NCBI GenBank assembly: GCA_020431135.1
Contig: JAGQIT010001068.1
Coordinates: 1 to 9,518, forward strand
From: Myxococcales bacterium
GTDB lineage: Bacteria; Myxococcota_A; Polyangia; Nannocystales; Nannocystaceae
Length of the DNA stretch: 9,518 nucleotides
Direction: 5' to 3'
Part shown: positions 1 to 6,498 of the stretch, one piece after another
Position numbering within the stretch: the stretch's first letter is position 1
How the letters are laid out: each line of letters begins with the position of its first letter
Program-made: the position numbers and the translations under genes
Notes under the pieces: generated by a model
The model's input: the letters and a program-made list of their open reading frames with translations, nothing else
Databases searched by the model: none
Told to the model about the DNA's origin: nothing

Positions 1-308
1 GCGAACTTGAAGAGGCTCATCGCCGCGTTGAACTCGACGTTGAGCGGCGACGCGACGACCATGCCGCGCTCGAGCACGAGGTTCCCGTAGCTGACGCGGG
101 TCGGGACGCGGTGGCTGTAGAGGTTCTGCCCGCCCTCGACGATCGTCGCCGTGTCGATCGTCGCCGCGAGCCCTGAGACCCGCTGGAAGCGGATGTCGAT
201 CGGGTTCGGCACGGCGCCGCCGGCGAGGAAGACGACCGCGAAGCGGAAGCTCAGCGGCGGCCCGGTGTAGGGCTCGATGGAGAGCTCAGGGATCGACGAC
301 GTGCCCAT
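1..308 (-). CDS. Phage-tail tube-type protein (T4 gp19-like), eCIS; 3' end cut by window edge
   Basis: The first 102 residues are visible; the C-terminus lies left of position 1. Seen: an N-terminal segment (PLSFRFAVVFL), then IDIRFQRVSGL, EGGQNLYSHRVPTRVSYG, LVLERGMVV and SPLNVEFNAAM. These are the strand-and-turn signatures of the gp19-like tail-tube family found in eCIS clusters. The ATG at 308-306 follows a GGAGG 7-8 bases upstream, and only 16 bases separate it from the preceding tube gene. It differs from the two upstream tube proteins in its longer N-terminal hairpin and the EGGQNLYSHR segment. By analogy with PVC/Afp it may be the baseplate-proximal tube layer (Pvc5-like) rather than the main tube; that role is inferred. 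It probably continues the operon toward spike and baseplate genes outside the window. Confidence 0.85.
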   Translation of the reverse strand, partial: MGTSSIPELSIEPYTGPPLSFRFAVVFLAGGAVPNPIDIRFQRVSGLAATIDTATIVEGGQNLYSHRVPTRVSYGNLVLERGMVVASPLNVEFNAAMSLFKF

Positions 309-324
309 ACTCAGCCCTCCGCGG

Positions 325-768
325 TCAGTGGTGGATCACCGTGATCCCCGCGGCCTTGAGCTCGAGGACGTCGATCGCGGCCTCGTTGGTCGCCGCGTCC
401 AGCGTCGGCGCGGTCAGGCGGACGGCGTACGCCCGGGCGATCCGCCAGCCGAGCACCGGCGCGCCCGCGGGGTCGCAGAGGCTGATCTCCATCATCTTCG
501 GCGAGCGCCCGGCGACCCACTCGTAGAGGAAGGTGACGCCGGCGACGCTCCCCCGCTCGAGGGTGAGCGACGAGAAGCCCTTGCGCGAGTAGTGGGCGAT
601 CTCCTCGCCCTCGAAGAACGAGAGGCCGTGGCGGTAGGTGACGGTCGGGTGCCCGCGCTGCAGCCCTGAGATCTTGGCGAAGCTCAGCGGCCGCGCGTCG
701 ACGAGGACGCGGAAGTTGTAGGCCGCGAGGGGGTAGGCGGCCCGCTGCTGCGGCGCGGAGTGGGCCAC
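325..768 (-). CDS. eCIS inner tube protein 2 (T4 gp19-like)
   Basis: This 147-residue protein is a normal length for eCIS inner-tube proteins, which stack as hexameric rings inside the contractile sheath and form the channel driven into the target. Seen: YPLAAYNFRVLVD near residues 12-24, FAKISGLQ near 30-37, a central TLERG segment, and a C-terminal VRLTAPTLDAATNEAAIDV block. The last block closely matches the neighbouring 157-residue tube protein, so the two look like a tandem duplication. The start is GTG at 768-766; a GGAGG lies inside the 3' end of the upstream tube gene, and the gene gap is 4 bases, so translation is probably coupled. Family assignment is firm; its exact place in the tube (main shaft or an end layer) cannot be read here. 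Confidence 0.88.
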   Translation of the reverse strand: MAHSAPQQRAAYPLAAYNFRVLVDARPLSFAKISGLQRGHPTVTYRHGLSFFEGEEIAHYSRKGFSSLTLERGSVAGVTFLYEWVAGRSPKMMEISLCDPAGAPVLGWRIARAYAVRLTAPTLDAATNEAAIDVLELKAAGITVIHH

Positions 769-772
769 GGGC

Positions 773-1246
773 TCAGGCCTCCTCGATCATGATGTAGTCG
801 GCCTTGAGCTCGATGGTCTCGATCGCCGCGTCGTTCGAGTTGGCGTCGAACGTCGGCGCGTCGAGGCGGACCGGGAAGGCGTTGCCGATCTTCCAGGTGA
901 TGACAGCGTCGCCCTTCTCGTCGCAGAGGCGGACGAAGAGGTCCTTCTTCTCGACCTGGTTGATGCGCACCGTGCTGATCCAGCGGTAGAGGTGCTCCAC
1001 GCTCGTGCGCCGGACGAGCCCCTTGCGCAGGGTGATCGTCGGCGCGACGGCCTGCGCCGGCATGATCATCATGTTAGGGCCGACGGCGCCGCGCGCCGTC
1101 GGGCTCTCGAGGAAGGTCGTCGTCTCGTAGGCGATCGTCAGCCCGGAGACCTCCGAGAAGGAGACGGTGTCGCCGCCGATCTCGACGCGGTAGTTGTATA
1201 CGGGCAGCGGATAGTCGCTGCGGATGGATTCTCTGGAGAGTGCCAT
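773..1246 (-). CDS. eCIS inner tube protein 1 (T4 gp19-like)
   Basis: A 157-residue tail-tube protein directly downstream of the sheath gene, the usual sheath-then-tube order of contractile tails. Seen: YPLPVYNYRVEIGG near residues 12-25, VSFSEVSGL near 28-36, a middle ITLRKGLVR strand, VEHLYRWIS, and the family's C-terminal block (VRLDAPTFDANSNDAAIET, then IELKADYIMI). The pattern is that of gp19-like tube proteins of Afp/PVC-type particles. The ATG at 1246 has GAGGGCG a few bases upstream and sits 31 bases after the sheath stop. Its position next to the sheath makes it the most likely main tube subunit, which is inference. The next gene is a paralogue. Confidence 0.9.
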   Translation of the reverse strand: MALSRESIRSDYPLPVYNYRVEIGGDTVSFSEVSGLTIAYETTTFLESPTARGAVGPNMMIMPAQAVAPTITLRKGLVRRTSVEHLYRWISTVRINQVEKKDLFVRLCDEKGDAVITWKIGNAFPVRLDAPTFDANSNDAAIETIELKADYIMIEEA

Positions 1247-1277
1247 TGTTCGCCCTCGCTTGCCGTTGTTCGGGGTT

Positions 1278-2588
1278 CTAGGCGTCGATCAGCTTGTGAG
1301 AGAAGCGCAGGACGATGAACTCGGCCGGGCGCACGGCGGCGGCGGCGATCTCGACGATCATCCGCCCCTCGAGCACGTCCTGCGGGGTCATCGTCTTGCC
1401 GAGGCCGACGTTGACGTAGTAGGCGGCCTCCGGCGTCGCGCCCTGGAGCGCGCCCTGCTCCCAGAGGCCGTAGAGGTAGCTCTCGAGCATCCCCTTGACC
1501 TTGAGCCAGGTGTTGGCGTCGTTCGGCTCGAAGACCGCGAACGACGTCGCCTTCCGCGCGGACTCCTCGATCATCAGGAAGAGGCGGCGGACGGGGACGT
1601 AGCGCCACTCGTTGTCGTTCCCGGCGAGCGTGCGGGCGCCCCAGATGAGCGTGCCCTTGCCGGCGAAGGCCCGGATCGCGTTCACCGACTTTCCGGAGCT
1701 CGGGTCGACGTTGAGGCGCTCCTGCTCGTCGCTCGTGATCTGCTCGGTCGGGCCGATGACGGCGCTCAGGCTGATGTTCGCCGGCGCCTTCCAGACCCCG
1801 CGCTCGCGATCCGTGCGGGCGTAGGCGCCCGCGACCGCCGCGCTCGGCGGCAAGACCACACGGCTCTCGGCGAGGCGCCGCTTGATCAGGTTGTAGCGCG
1901 CCGTGTTGGTCGTCGCGATCGCCGCGAGGTTCGTCTCCTGCTCGCCCTCACGCAGGGTCACGGCGCTCGCGTCGTAGTGGTGGCTGAGCGCCGTGAGGAG
2001 ATAGGGGTGATAGGCCGCGCCGTAGGAGAGGTGGTCGCTGCCGAGGCCGTCGCGGAAGGCGTCGACGTCGCCCGCGGCGACGTCGAGGATCGCGAAGCGG
2101 TCGCCGAGCTTGGCGCAGAGCGCGAGCGCCTGCTGGCCCACTGCGTCGCGATCCGCCTGGGGGAGATCGACGAGCTCGGGCATGACGACGAGCGTCGGCT
2201 CGTCGTGGCGCTCGAGGGCCGCGAGGCCGCGGGCGTAGTGCTCCTGGCTCGCCTGCGCGCCGTAGCGGCCGATCGAGATCACGTAGCAGCGGCCGCCGCC
2301 GTTGCGGAAGTAGAGGCTGAGCGCGTAGTAGAGCTTCCACGTCGGCGAACTCGGGCCCGCGGGCGTGACCTCGTCGGCCTCATCGACGGCGAAGGCCGTC
2401 GGGTGCGCGCCGCCGAAGCGCCGCTCGTATTCGAGGAGCGTGCTGAGCTCCGCCACCTCCGCCTGATCGGCGGCGCCTCGCTCGGTGAAGCCGATGAACA
2501 CGGGGATCGCGGTCGCCACCTCCGCCACCGAGGGGGGCAGGGTCGCGAGCTCTTCTACATAGACGCCGGGTGCTTGATACGTGGGCAT
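1278..2588 (-). CDS. Contractile tail sheath protein (eCIS)
   Basis: The 436-residue product is a phage-tail sheath protein, whose subunits polymerise around the tube and contract to drive it outward. Seen: the diagnostic start PTYQAPGVYVEEL followed by PPSVAEVATAIPVFIGFTE; a middle GGRCYVISIGRYG strand; the conserved C-terminal half, including IRAFAGKGTLIWGARTL, RYVPVRRLFLMIEES, the FEPND segment, and the end RPAEFIVLRFSHKL. The C-terminal handshake region is intact, so the protein looks functional. Only one sheath gene is present here, whereas Afp and PVC carry three; others could lie outside. The ATG at 2588 is 12 bases after the upstream stop with a modest GAGAG site. Transcribed with the Pvc16-like gene upstream and tube genes downstream. 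Confidence 0.95.
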   Translation of the reverse strand: MPTYQAPGVYVEELATLPPSVAEVATAIPVFIGFTERGAADQAEVAELSTLLEYERRFGGAHPTAFAVDEADEVTPAGPSSPTWKLYYALSLYFRNGGGRCYVISIGRYGAQASQEHYARGLAALERHDEPTLVVMPELVDLPQADRDAVGQQALALCAKLGDRFAILDVAAGDVDAFRDGLGSDHLSYGAAYHPYLLTALSHHYDASAVTLREGEQETNLAAIATTNTARYNLIKRRLAESRVVLPPSAAVAGAYARTDRERGVWKAPANISLSAVIGPTEQITSDEQERLNVDPSSGKSVNAIRAFAGKGTLIWGARTLAGNDNEWRYVPVRRLFLMIEESARKATSFAVFEPNDANTWLKVKGMLESYLYGLWEQGALQGATPEAAYYVNVGLGKTMTPQDVLEGRMIVEIAAAAVRPAEFIVLRFSHKLIDA

Positions 2589-2600
2589 AACGCTCTCTGG

Positions 2601-3416
2601 TCAGAACTCGAGGACACGGAAGAGGGTTGAATCGGGCTCGTCTTGGGCCGCGGCCCTGAGGCGTGAGCGGCTGCGAATCGAGGGGTTGGCGAGCTCTGGG
2701 ATCAGCAGGTCCTCGCCGAGGAGGAGCGCGAGGTGACGCCGCGGCGTCCGACGGCTGGGGACGCGCGAAGCGGACGTCAGGCGGAAGCAGCGGCCCCCCG
2801 GACGCGCGGCCACGAGGCGGCCTCCGGTCGGATCGTCGAGCGTCGAGGTCTCGTCGGAGAGCTCGGCGACGGCGAATGAGAGTGCCGCAGCCGAGCCTCG
2901 ATCCTCGATCTTCGGGGAGCCCGCGACGGCGCGGGTCGTCAGCAGGTAGTAGACCCACCGCGCGCTGCGGGCCGTAAGATCGAGGGTGTAGCGCGGCGGC
3001 GCGGCGATCCACGCCCCTGTGAGCCCGTCGATCTCGACCGCGGCTGCGACCTCGGGGGGGAGGCGCTGGTCGCCCCGCGAGGGCGCGAGAGGCCCACCCA
3101 CGGGCGATGAGGCCCGGTAGATCGTCGGCGCGGCGGCGAGCCAGCCGTCGACGTCTGTATAGTGGATGAAGTCGCCGGAGGCCCGGAGATCAAAGGCGAG
3201 GCGGAGGCCGTCCAGGGGCATCATAGGGCGACCCTCCGCGTCGACCTGCACGAGCACCTCGATCCCGTCATCGCGCGAGCGGACGACGAGGCGGCGCACC
3301 ATGACGCGGTCTGCGTCGCCACGCCAGCCGCGGGGAACGAGGGCTACGTCCGGGCACGCACCTCCGTCGTCGAACTCGTGACGGACCACGATCTCGAGGA
3401 GTCGGCGGTACCTCAT
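2601..3416 (-). CDS. eCIS-linked protein of unknown function (271 aa)
   Basis: I cannot name this protein's family. It begins RYRRLLEIVVRHEF and contains CPDVALVPRGW near residues 20-31, IEVLVQVDAEGRP, LRLAFDLRASG and FIHYTDVDGW. It reads as a beta-rich N-terminal domain of about 200 residues, with a more basic, possibly flexible C-terminus ending TLFRVLEF. Proteins with this kind of start and a DUF4255 neighbour occur in eCIS loci as I recall them, but I have no verified name. The start ATG overlaps the stop of the Pvc16-like gene as ATGA (3416-3413), so the two are translationally coupled and probably made in fixed proportion. Placement between terminator and sheath suggests a structural or assembly role at the tail end. 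No signal peptide or membrane segment is visible. Confidence 0.8.
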   Translation of the reverse strand: MRYRRLLEIVVRHEFDDGGACPDVALVPRGWRGDADRVMVRRLVVRSRDDGIEVLVQVDAEGRPMMPLDGLRLAFDLRASGDFIHYTDVDGWLAAAPTIYRASSPVGGPLAPSRGDQRLPPEVAAAVEIDGLTGAWIAAPPRYTLDLTARSARWVYYLLTTRAVAGSPKIEDRGSAAALSFAVAELSDETSTLDDPTGGRLVAARPGGRCFRLTSASRVPSRRTPRRHLALLLGEDLLIPELANPSIRSRSRLRAAAQDEPDSTLFRVLEF

Positions 3417-3979
3417 TCTCGCCCCCCGACGGCGACCTTCAGCTCGTCGATCGCGGGCGCCTCGAGCCCGTCCTTGGCGGCGAAGGTGACCAGCTTCGCC
3501 CGATAGAGGAGTGAGGGGTGGTGGGCGATCCGGAGCGCGCTCCAGACCACGTTCATCTGCGACAGCTCCAGTGTTCGCAGCTCGAAGACGACGCGCTCGA
3601 GCGTCGCTGGCAGCGCCGGCGCGACCTCTGCGTCGAGGACCGGCTGGGTATGGAGGTAGTCGACGATCGTCGAGAGGTGGCGCCAGGCCTCGTCGTAGCG
3701 CTTGAAGCGGGCGACGAAGAGGAGGTCGAGCATGAGCCGGAGCGCTGGGCGCCCGCTGCCGGCGCGGAGTCGGCGCTCCGAGCCCCGCAGGAGCCGCTCC
3801 TCCTCGAGGTTGAGGAGGATCATGGTCACCGCGTTCTGCTGCAGCGACAGGGGCTCGCTCTTGTCGCCGTCGACGAAGACGACGCGCTCTCCGCTCGCGT
3901 CGTCCTGAGAACCACCGAACGCGAGGCGAATTTGCTCATCGAGATGGGCGCGCAGGAATATCAGGACATCGGCCAACAT
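3413..3979 (-). CDS. Pvc16/DUF4255-family tail terminator protein (eCIS)
   Basis: The 188-residue protein starts MLADVLIFLRAHLDEQIR, the typical opening of the DUF4255 (Pvc16 N-terminal) family. Further matches are LQQNAVTMILLNLEEERLLR near residues 46-65, LRLMLDLLFVARFKRYDEA, LSTIVDYLHTQPVLD and ELSQMNVVWSAL. In Afp/PVC particles this protein caps the distal end of the tube and sheath and limits length. It is the first visible gene of the eCIS operon, with an AT-richer upstream region and a candidate promoter at 4022-4051. No strong ribosome site precedes the ATG at 3979, but the family's N-terminus begins exactly there, which decides the start. The stop overlaps the next gene's ATG by ATGA. 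Confidence 0.88.
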   Translation of the reverse strand: MLADVLIFLRAHLDEQIRLAFGGSQDDASGERVVFVDGDKSEPLSLQQNAVTMILLNLEEERLLRGSERRLRAGSGRPALRLMLDLLFVARFKRYDEAWRHLSTIVDYLHTQPVLDAEVAPALPATLERVVFELRTLELSQMNVVWSALRIAHHPSLLYRAKLVTFAAKDGLEAPAIDELKVAVGGRE

Positions 3980-4307
3980 CGACGACCATGCATACGGCGG
4001 GATGCCACCTAAACGCTGGCGATGCTACCCCTAGTGGAAATGGGGAGTCAATGGGGATAGTGAATGTTAAAGGTGCAAATGTTCTCCGACGCGTCCTGGT
4101 CGTCATATGGTGATTGTTTTTGTGGGTCCGTGCGGCCGGTTTGGGCTGTATGCGGCTAGGTGGCCGCATTCGCAATGTTAATAGTTTGCGGCGCGTGAGA
4201 CGGTGTGCGGGGGCGGTCGGCCGGCACAGTCAAGCGCGCCGTGTCTCGTCTATCTAGCGCCTAGCGCCGTGGGTAGGAGTGTCGCACCGCTGACCACCTA
4301 TCATGAT
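3980..4307. other. Gene-free AT-richer spacer between the eCIS operon and the decayed gene
   Basis: No convincing gene. A hand count over 4021-4200 gives about 53% G+C, against roughly 70% or more in neighbouring genes. Contents: the candidate eCIS promoter (4022-4051); a 7-base inverted repeat ATGCGGC/GCCGCAT at 4150-4156 and 4163-4169 with a 6-base loop and no T-run, so not a convincing terminator; a tandem CTAGCGC at 4254-4267; and a 10-base palindrome TATCATGATA at 4299-4308. The composition dip could reflect a regulatory region, a junction of foreign DNA, or both. Confidence 0.6.
4022..4051 (-). promoter_or_regulatory. Candidate sigma70-type promoter for the eCIS operon
   Basis: On the minus strand TTGACT (4051-4046) and TAGCAT (4027-4022) are separated by 18 bases, matching the -35 consensus at 5 of 6 positions and the -10 at 4 of 6. 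The -10 lies about 43 bases before the ATG of the Pvc16-like gene and inside the least GC-rich part of the window, which supports a promoter. It is the best match I found by eye; other sigma factors are possible. Confidence 0.4.
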
Positions 4308-4702
4308 ATGGAGGCGGGGCCCCGGAGCTCCTCGGTCGTTCCGGCGAGCCCGAGCTTCGCCCTCGTGAGCCTCTGTGAGGCGAAACCATCGCTGTTCACG
4401 GTGCGCGTGCTCGCCGAGCGCTTCTTCAAGGAGCACGTCGACGTCTATCTCAGGCCATCGACGCAGACGCCTTTCGAGGCGTCCTCGCGGAGGACATCAT
4501 CCCCGAATACGGCAACCGTCACTTCGAGTCGGTGACCCGCGCCGACATGAAGGCCCTCCGCGCGCGGCTCGGGCTCACGCGCTGGAAGAAGGTCGCGGTC
4601 GCGTCGTCCTTTTTCAGGGGGTCGCGGCGCTGGCCCCGGTGCTCCGCCGCTACTTCCTCCGCGAGGTCCGCCGCCGCGCTGTGTCCTCGTTCGACGACAG
4701 AG
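4308..4702 (+). pseudogene. Decayed gene with two apparent frameshifts, family unknown
   Basis: Protein-like sequence runs through three successive frames. Frame one gives TVRVLAERFFKEHVDVYL up to about 4451. A -1 shift leads to AIDADAFRGVLAEDIIPEYG, then VTRADMKALRARLGLTRWKK and VAVASSFF up to about 4615. A second -1 shift, at a T5 run followed by G5, leads to QGVAALAPVLRRYFLREVRR and AVSSFDD near 4690. Joined, these make a natural-looking helical, charged protein of about 110-130 residues, far more ordinary than any single frame here. No start has a good ribosome site; ATG 4308 is the nearest in frame. I do not recognise the family. It is either a relic or an intact gene broken by two read or assembly errors. 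Confidence 0.45.
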
Positions 4703-4914
4703 CGGCGTGTCCTGGCAGGGTGTCCAAGCCAGGGGGGCCCTGTCGCCGTCGAACCCGGAACTACTCGCGCCGCAGCCGGACGATCACAGCTCGGGCAGGT
4801 GGATCTCCACGCCGCCGATCGACTTGGTCTCGACGAACTCGACGCCGGCCTCCTCGAGCGGTCATCGTGGACAGCCGGTGGGCAACTCAGCCGCGGACGT
4901 CGATGGGCACGAGC
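4703..4914. other. Gene-free stretch downstream of the GvpC-like/HHH gene, with an orphan C-terminal fragment
   Basis: No intact gene. On the minus strand about 4784-4860 reads as a C-terminus-like peptide (LEEAGVEFVE, then TKSIGGVEIHLPEL) ending in TGA at 4786-4784. An in-frame TGA lies just upstream and no start is available, so it is a remnant at most. An inverted repeat CCTGGC/GCCAGG at 4711-4716 and 4728-4733 has an 11-base loop but no T-run, so I do not call it a terminator. Confidence 0.4.
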
Positions 4915-5688
4915 TCAGTCGCCCCGCGGGCGCCGACCTCCGATGAGTGTCGCCTGGAGCGCCCGCAGGGCGTTCGCGTCGCCGTTCGCGGCGAGCTGGG
5001 CCTGCTCGGGCCAGGTCGTCGGATCGACGCTGCGGAGGTTGCTTCCGCCGCGCCTTAAGAGGGAGCGCAGGGATGCTGGGCTCATCGCAGCGAGGGCGAT
5101 GAAGCTCTGAACCCCCGCGCTCTTGAGGAGCCTCGCGCACTTCGGACCGATCCCGTCGATAATTTCGAGGTCATCGTCAGGACAGGCGTCACACGGCTCG
5201 CGGCGCCTGACACCGGTGAGTCGCTCGACGGCAGCGAAGAGCTCGCACAGCTCGCGTCGCCGCGCTCGCTGGGCCTCTGCACGAACCTGTCTTCCAAACC
5301 ATGTCGAGGTCCTGCAAAACGACGCGACCGCCGTCCGGCGTCGGTGGAGGGCCGCCCGTCGCTCCTGCCCGCCCGTCTGCGCCGCGCGATACCGACGCAG
5401 CGTGAAGTCCTCGAGCATGTCGGCGACCTCCAGGCGGCGCGCAGCCGCGACGTCGACGCGCAGCGCTTCGTCCTCTGCGGCTCGGCGAGCGCGTGGCCGG
5501 CGGCAGCCCTCGTCGAGGAACTCCGCGACATGAGCGGCGCGCGACTCGGCCTCTTGTCGGCGGGCGCACGCGGCCTCGGCCCGCTCGCCTCGACGACGGG
5601 CCGCCTCGTCGCGGATCGCCGCGACCTCAGCGCGGATCGCTGCCAGGCGTCCGCGCCGCTCAGCTCGTCGCCGCGTCGCCGGATCCAC
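4915..5688 (-). CDS. GvpC-like repeat protein fused to a helix-hairpin-helix domain
   Basis: The 257-residue product has two parts. Residues 1-160 are an Arg/Ala/Glu-rich helical region in which hydrophobic 'Vxx(F/I/M)' positions recur at V22, V54, V88 and V121: spacings 32, 34 and 33, the period of the 33-residue repeats of GvpC, which binds the outside of the gas-vesicle shell and strengthens it. After a CDAC pair (C166, C169), residues 171-251 form a helix-hairpin-helix domain: IIDGIGPKCARLLKSAGV at 176-193, FIALAAMSPASLRSLLR, then DPTTWPEQAQLAANGD and LRALQ. This HHH type often ends other bacterial proteins. The GTG start at 5688 has GGAGCG 7 bases upstream and overlaps the preceding gene by 29 bases. 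The repeat part is unusually arginine-rich. The GvpC relation rests on periodicity and context. Confidence 0.7.
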   Translation of the reverse strand: MDPATRRRAERRGRLAAIRAEVAAIRDEAARRRGERAEAACARRQEAESRAAHVAEFLDEGCRRPRARRAAEDEALRVDVAAARRLEVADMLEDFTLRRYRAAQTGGQERRAALHRRRTAVASFCRTSTWFGRQVRAEAQRARRRELCELFAAVERLTGVRRREPCDACPDDDLEIIDGIGPKCARLLKSAGVQSFIALAAMSPASLRSLLRRGGSNLRSVDPTTWPEQAQLAANGDANALRALQATLIGGRRPRGD

Positions 5689-6301
5689 GCGCCGGCGCTC
5701 CGCCGCGCCCGAAGTCGATGTAGAGGTTGGTCTCGTCGGTCTCGATCGCCTCGATCGAGATCAACGAGGAGAGCAGAGCCGCGACGATCCGGGTCGCGGG
5801 GTTCGCCTCGAGGCCCGGCATCCTGAGAAGATCGATGACCACACGATCGCCGCGCGACTCCGCGAGGAACGAGGGCCGGCCCGGCAACGCGGCGATGAGA
5901 TCGCCGGGACGCGAGAGGTCGAGGGCCCCTGAGCGCACGAGGACGGCGAGCGGCGAGGTGCTCTCGCTGGCGAGCTCGAGCTCGATCTCCGCGAAGCGGA
6001 GCGCGAAGCGCACGGCGTCGGCGCGAATCTCGACCTGGTCGACGCCGACGCTGAGGCTCGCGCGCAGGCGCGTCCCCATCGCGTCGACCTCCGCGCCGAG
6101 GCGGACGCAGGGCGGCGCCGCGTCGACGGTGAGGCCGACGGGGAAGAGGCGCACCGGGACGGCGTGCTCCGCGAGCCAGCGCAGCCCGGCGATCGGAATG
6201 CTGATCCGCAGGCCGACGAGGTCACGGGCCGCGCGCACGAGCGTCGCAGGGTTCTTCCACAGGAACCCCGCGGACGCGCTCAATGCATCTACCAGCGTCA
6301 T
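5660..6301 (-). CDS. Unknown 213-aa protein of the gas-vesicle locus
   Basis: I do not recognise the family by name. The N-terminus (VDALSASAGFLWKNPATLVR, then GLRISIPIAGLRWL to about residue 45) is helical. From about residue 50 it is beta-rich with alternating hydrophobic strands: VRLGAEVDAMGTRLRASLSV, VEIRADAVRFALRFAEIELEL, then SPLAVLVRSGALDLSRPGDL, a VVIDLLRMPGL strand and a C-terminal ETNLYIDFG. The strand pattern loosely recalls lipid-binding TULIP/DUF2993-type proteins; this is a guess. No signal peptide or clear membrane helix is seen. The ATG at 6301 has AGGA about 7 bases upstream. It is the first gene of the leftward arm, overlaps the GvpC-like/HHH gene by 29 bases, and is divergent from the second GvpC-like operon, so it is probably co-regulated with gas-vesicle genes. 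Confidence 0.75.
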   Translation of the reverse strand: MTLVDALSASAGFLWKNPATLVRAARDLVGLRISIPIAGLRWLAEHAVPVRLFPVGLTVDAAPPCVRLGAEVDAMGTRLRASLSVGVDQVEIRADAVRFALRFAEIELELASESTSPLAVLVRSGALDLSRPGDLIAALPGRPSFLAESRGDRVVIDLLRMPGLEANPATRIVAALLSSLISIEAIETDETNLYIDFGRGGAPARGSGDAATS

Positions 6302-6365
6302 GCGCCGATCCTACCCGGCGCCGGCGACTCTGACACTGGGCGTGTTCACCCCGCTTGTTCTCGCC

Positions 6366-6416
6366 CGCCAGCGTTCGGGTCGCGCTGGCGCTCACGCCTC
6401 GCAGGGGCGAGCGCCA
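6366..6416. repeat. Overlapping alternative hairpins in the divergent control region
   Basis: Arm CGCCAGCG (6366-6373) pairs with CGCTGGCG (6383-6390) across a 9-base loop. Arm TGGCGCTC (6386-6393) pairs with GAGCGCCA (6409-6416) across a 15-base loop. They share bases 6386-6390, so only one can form at a time. CGCCAGCGTTCG (6366) also recurs as CGCCAACGCTCG (6413), 10 of 12 identical. Both lie upstream of the candidate rightward promoter, so a pair of operator sites is at least as likely as RNA structure. Confidence 0.45.
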
Positions 6417-6439
6417 ACGCTCGTCGCTCCCTGTCCGAG

Positions 6440-6468
6440 TAGACACCTCCGCGCCGGCGGCCTATCAT
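6440..6468 (+). promoter_or_regulatory. Candidate sigma70-type promoter for the rightward gas-vesicle operon
   Basis: TAGACA (6440-6445) and TATCAT (6463-6468) are exactly 17 bases apart; each matches the -35 or -10 consensus at 5 of 6 positions. The start codon of the GvpC-like gene follows 30 bases after the -10, leaving a leader of about 24 bases with a strong GGGAGGG ribosome site. It is the best promoter match I found in the window. The inverted repeats at 6366-6416 lie just upstream. No good promoter was found for the leftward arm. Confidence 0.6.
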
Positions 6469-6498
6469 CGCAGACGAGCCTGGTAGCGGGAGGGTGTG

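Noticed and set aside
1224..2630. A 468-codon plus-strand open frame
   Set aside because: It lies antisense to the sheath gene; it is rich in Arg, Ala, Glu and Val with no motif, the usual shadow of a high-GC gene.
3985..4010. Possible sigma54 promoter (TGGCAT ... TATGCA, minus strand)
   Set aside because: The GG and GC elements are 13 bases apart instead of about 10, so the spacing is wrong.
3936..4175. A 79-codon minus-strand open frame upstream of the Pvc16-like gene
   Set aside because: Runs through the promoter region into the Pvc16-like gene in another frame; no plausible protein character.
4711..4733. Inverted repeat CCTGGC/GCCAGG as a terminator of the leftward gas-vesicle arm
   Set aside because: Only 6 paired bases, an 11-base loop and no T-run on either strand.
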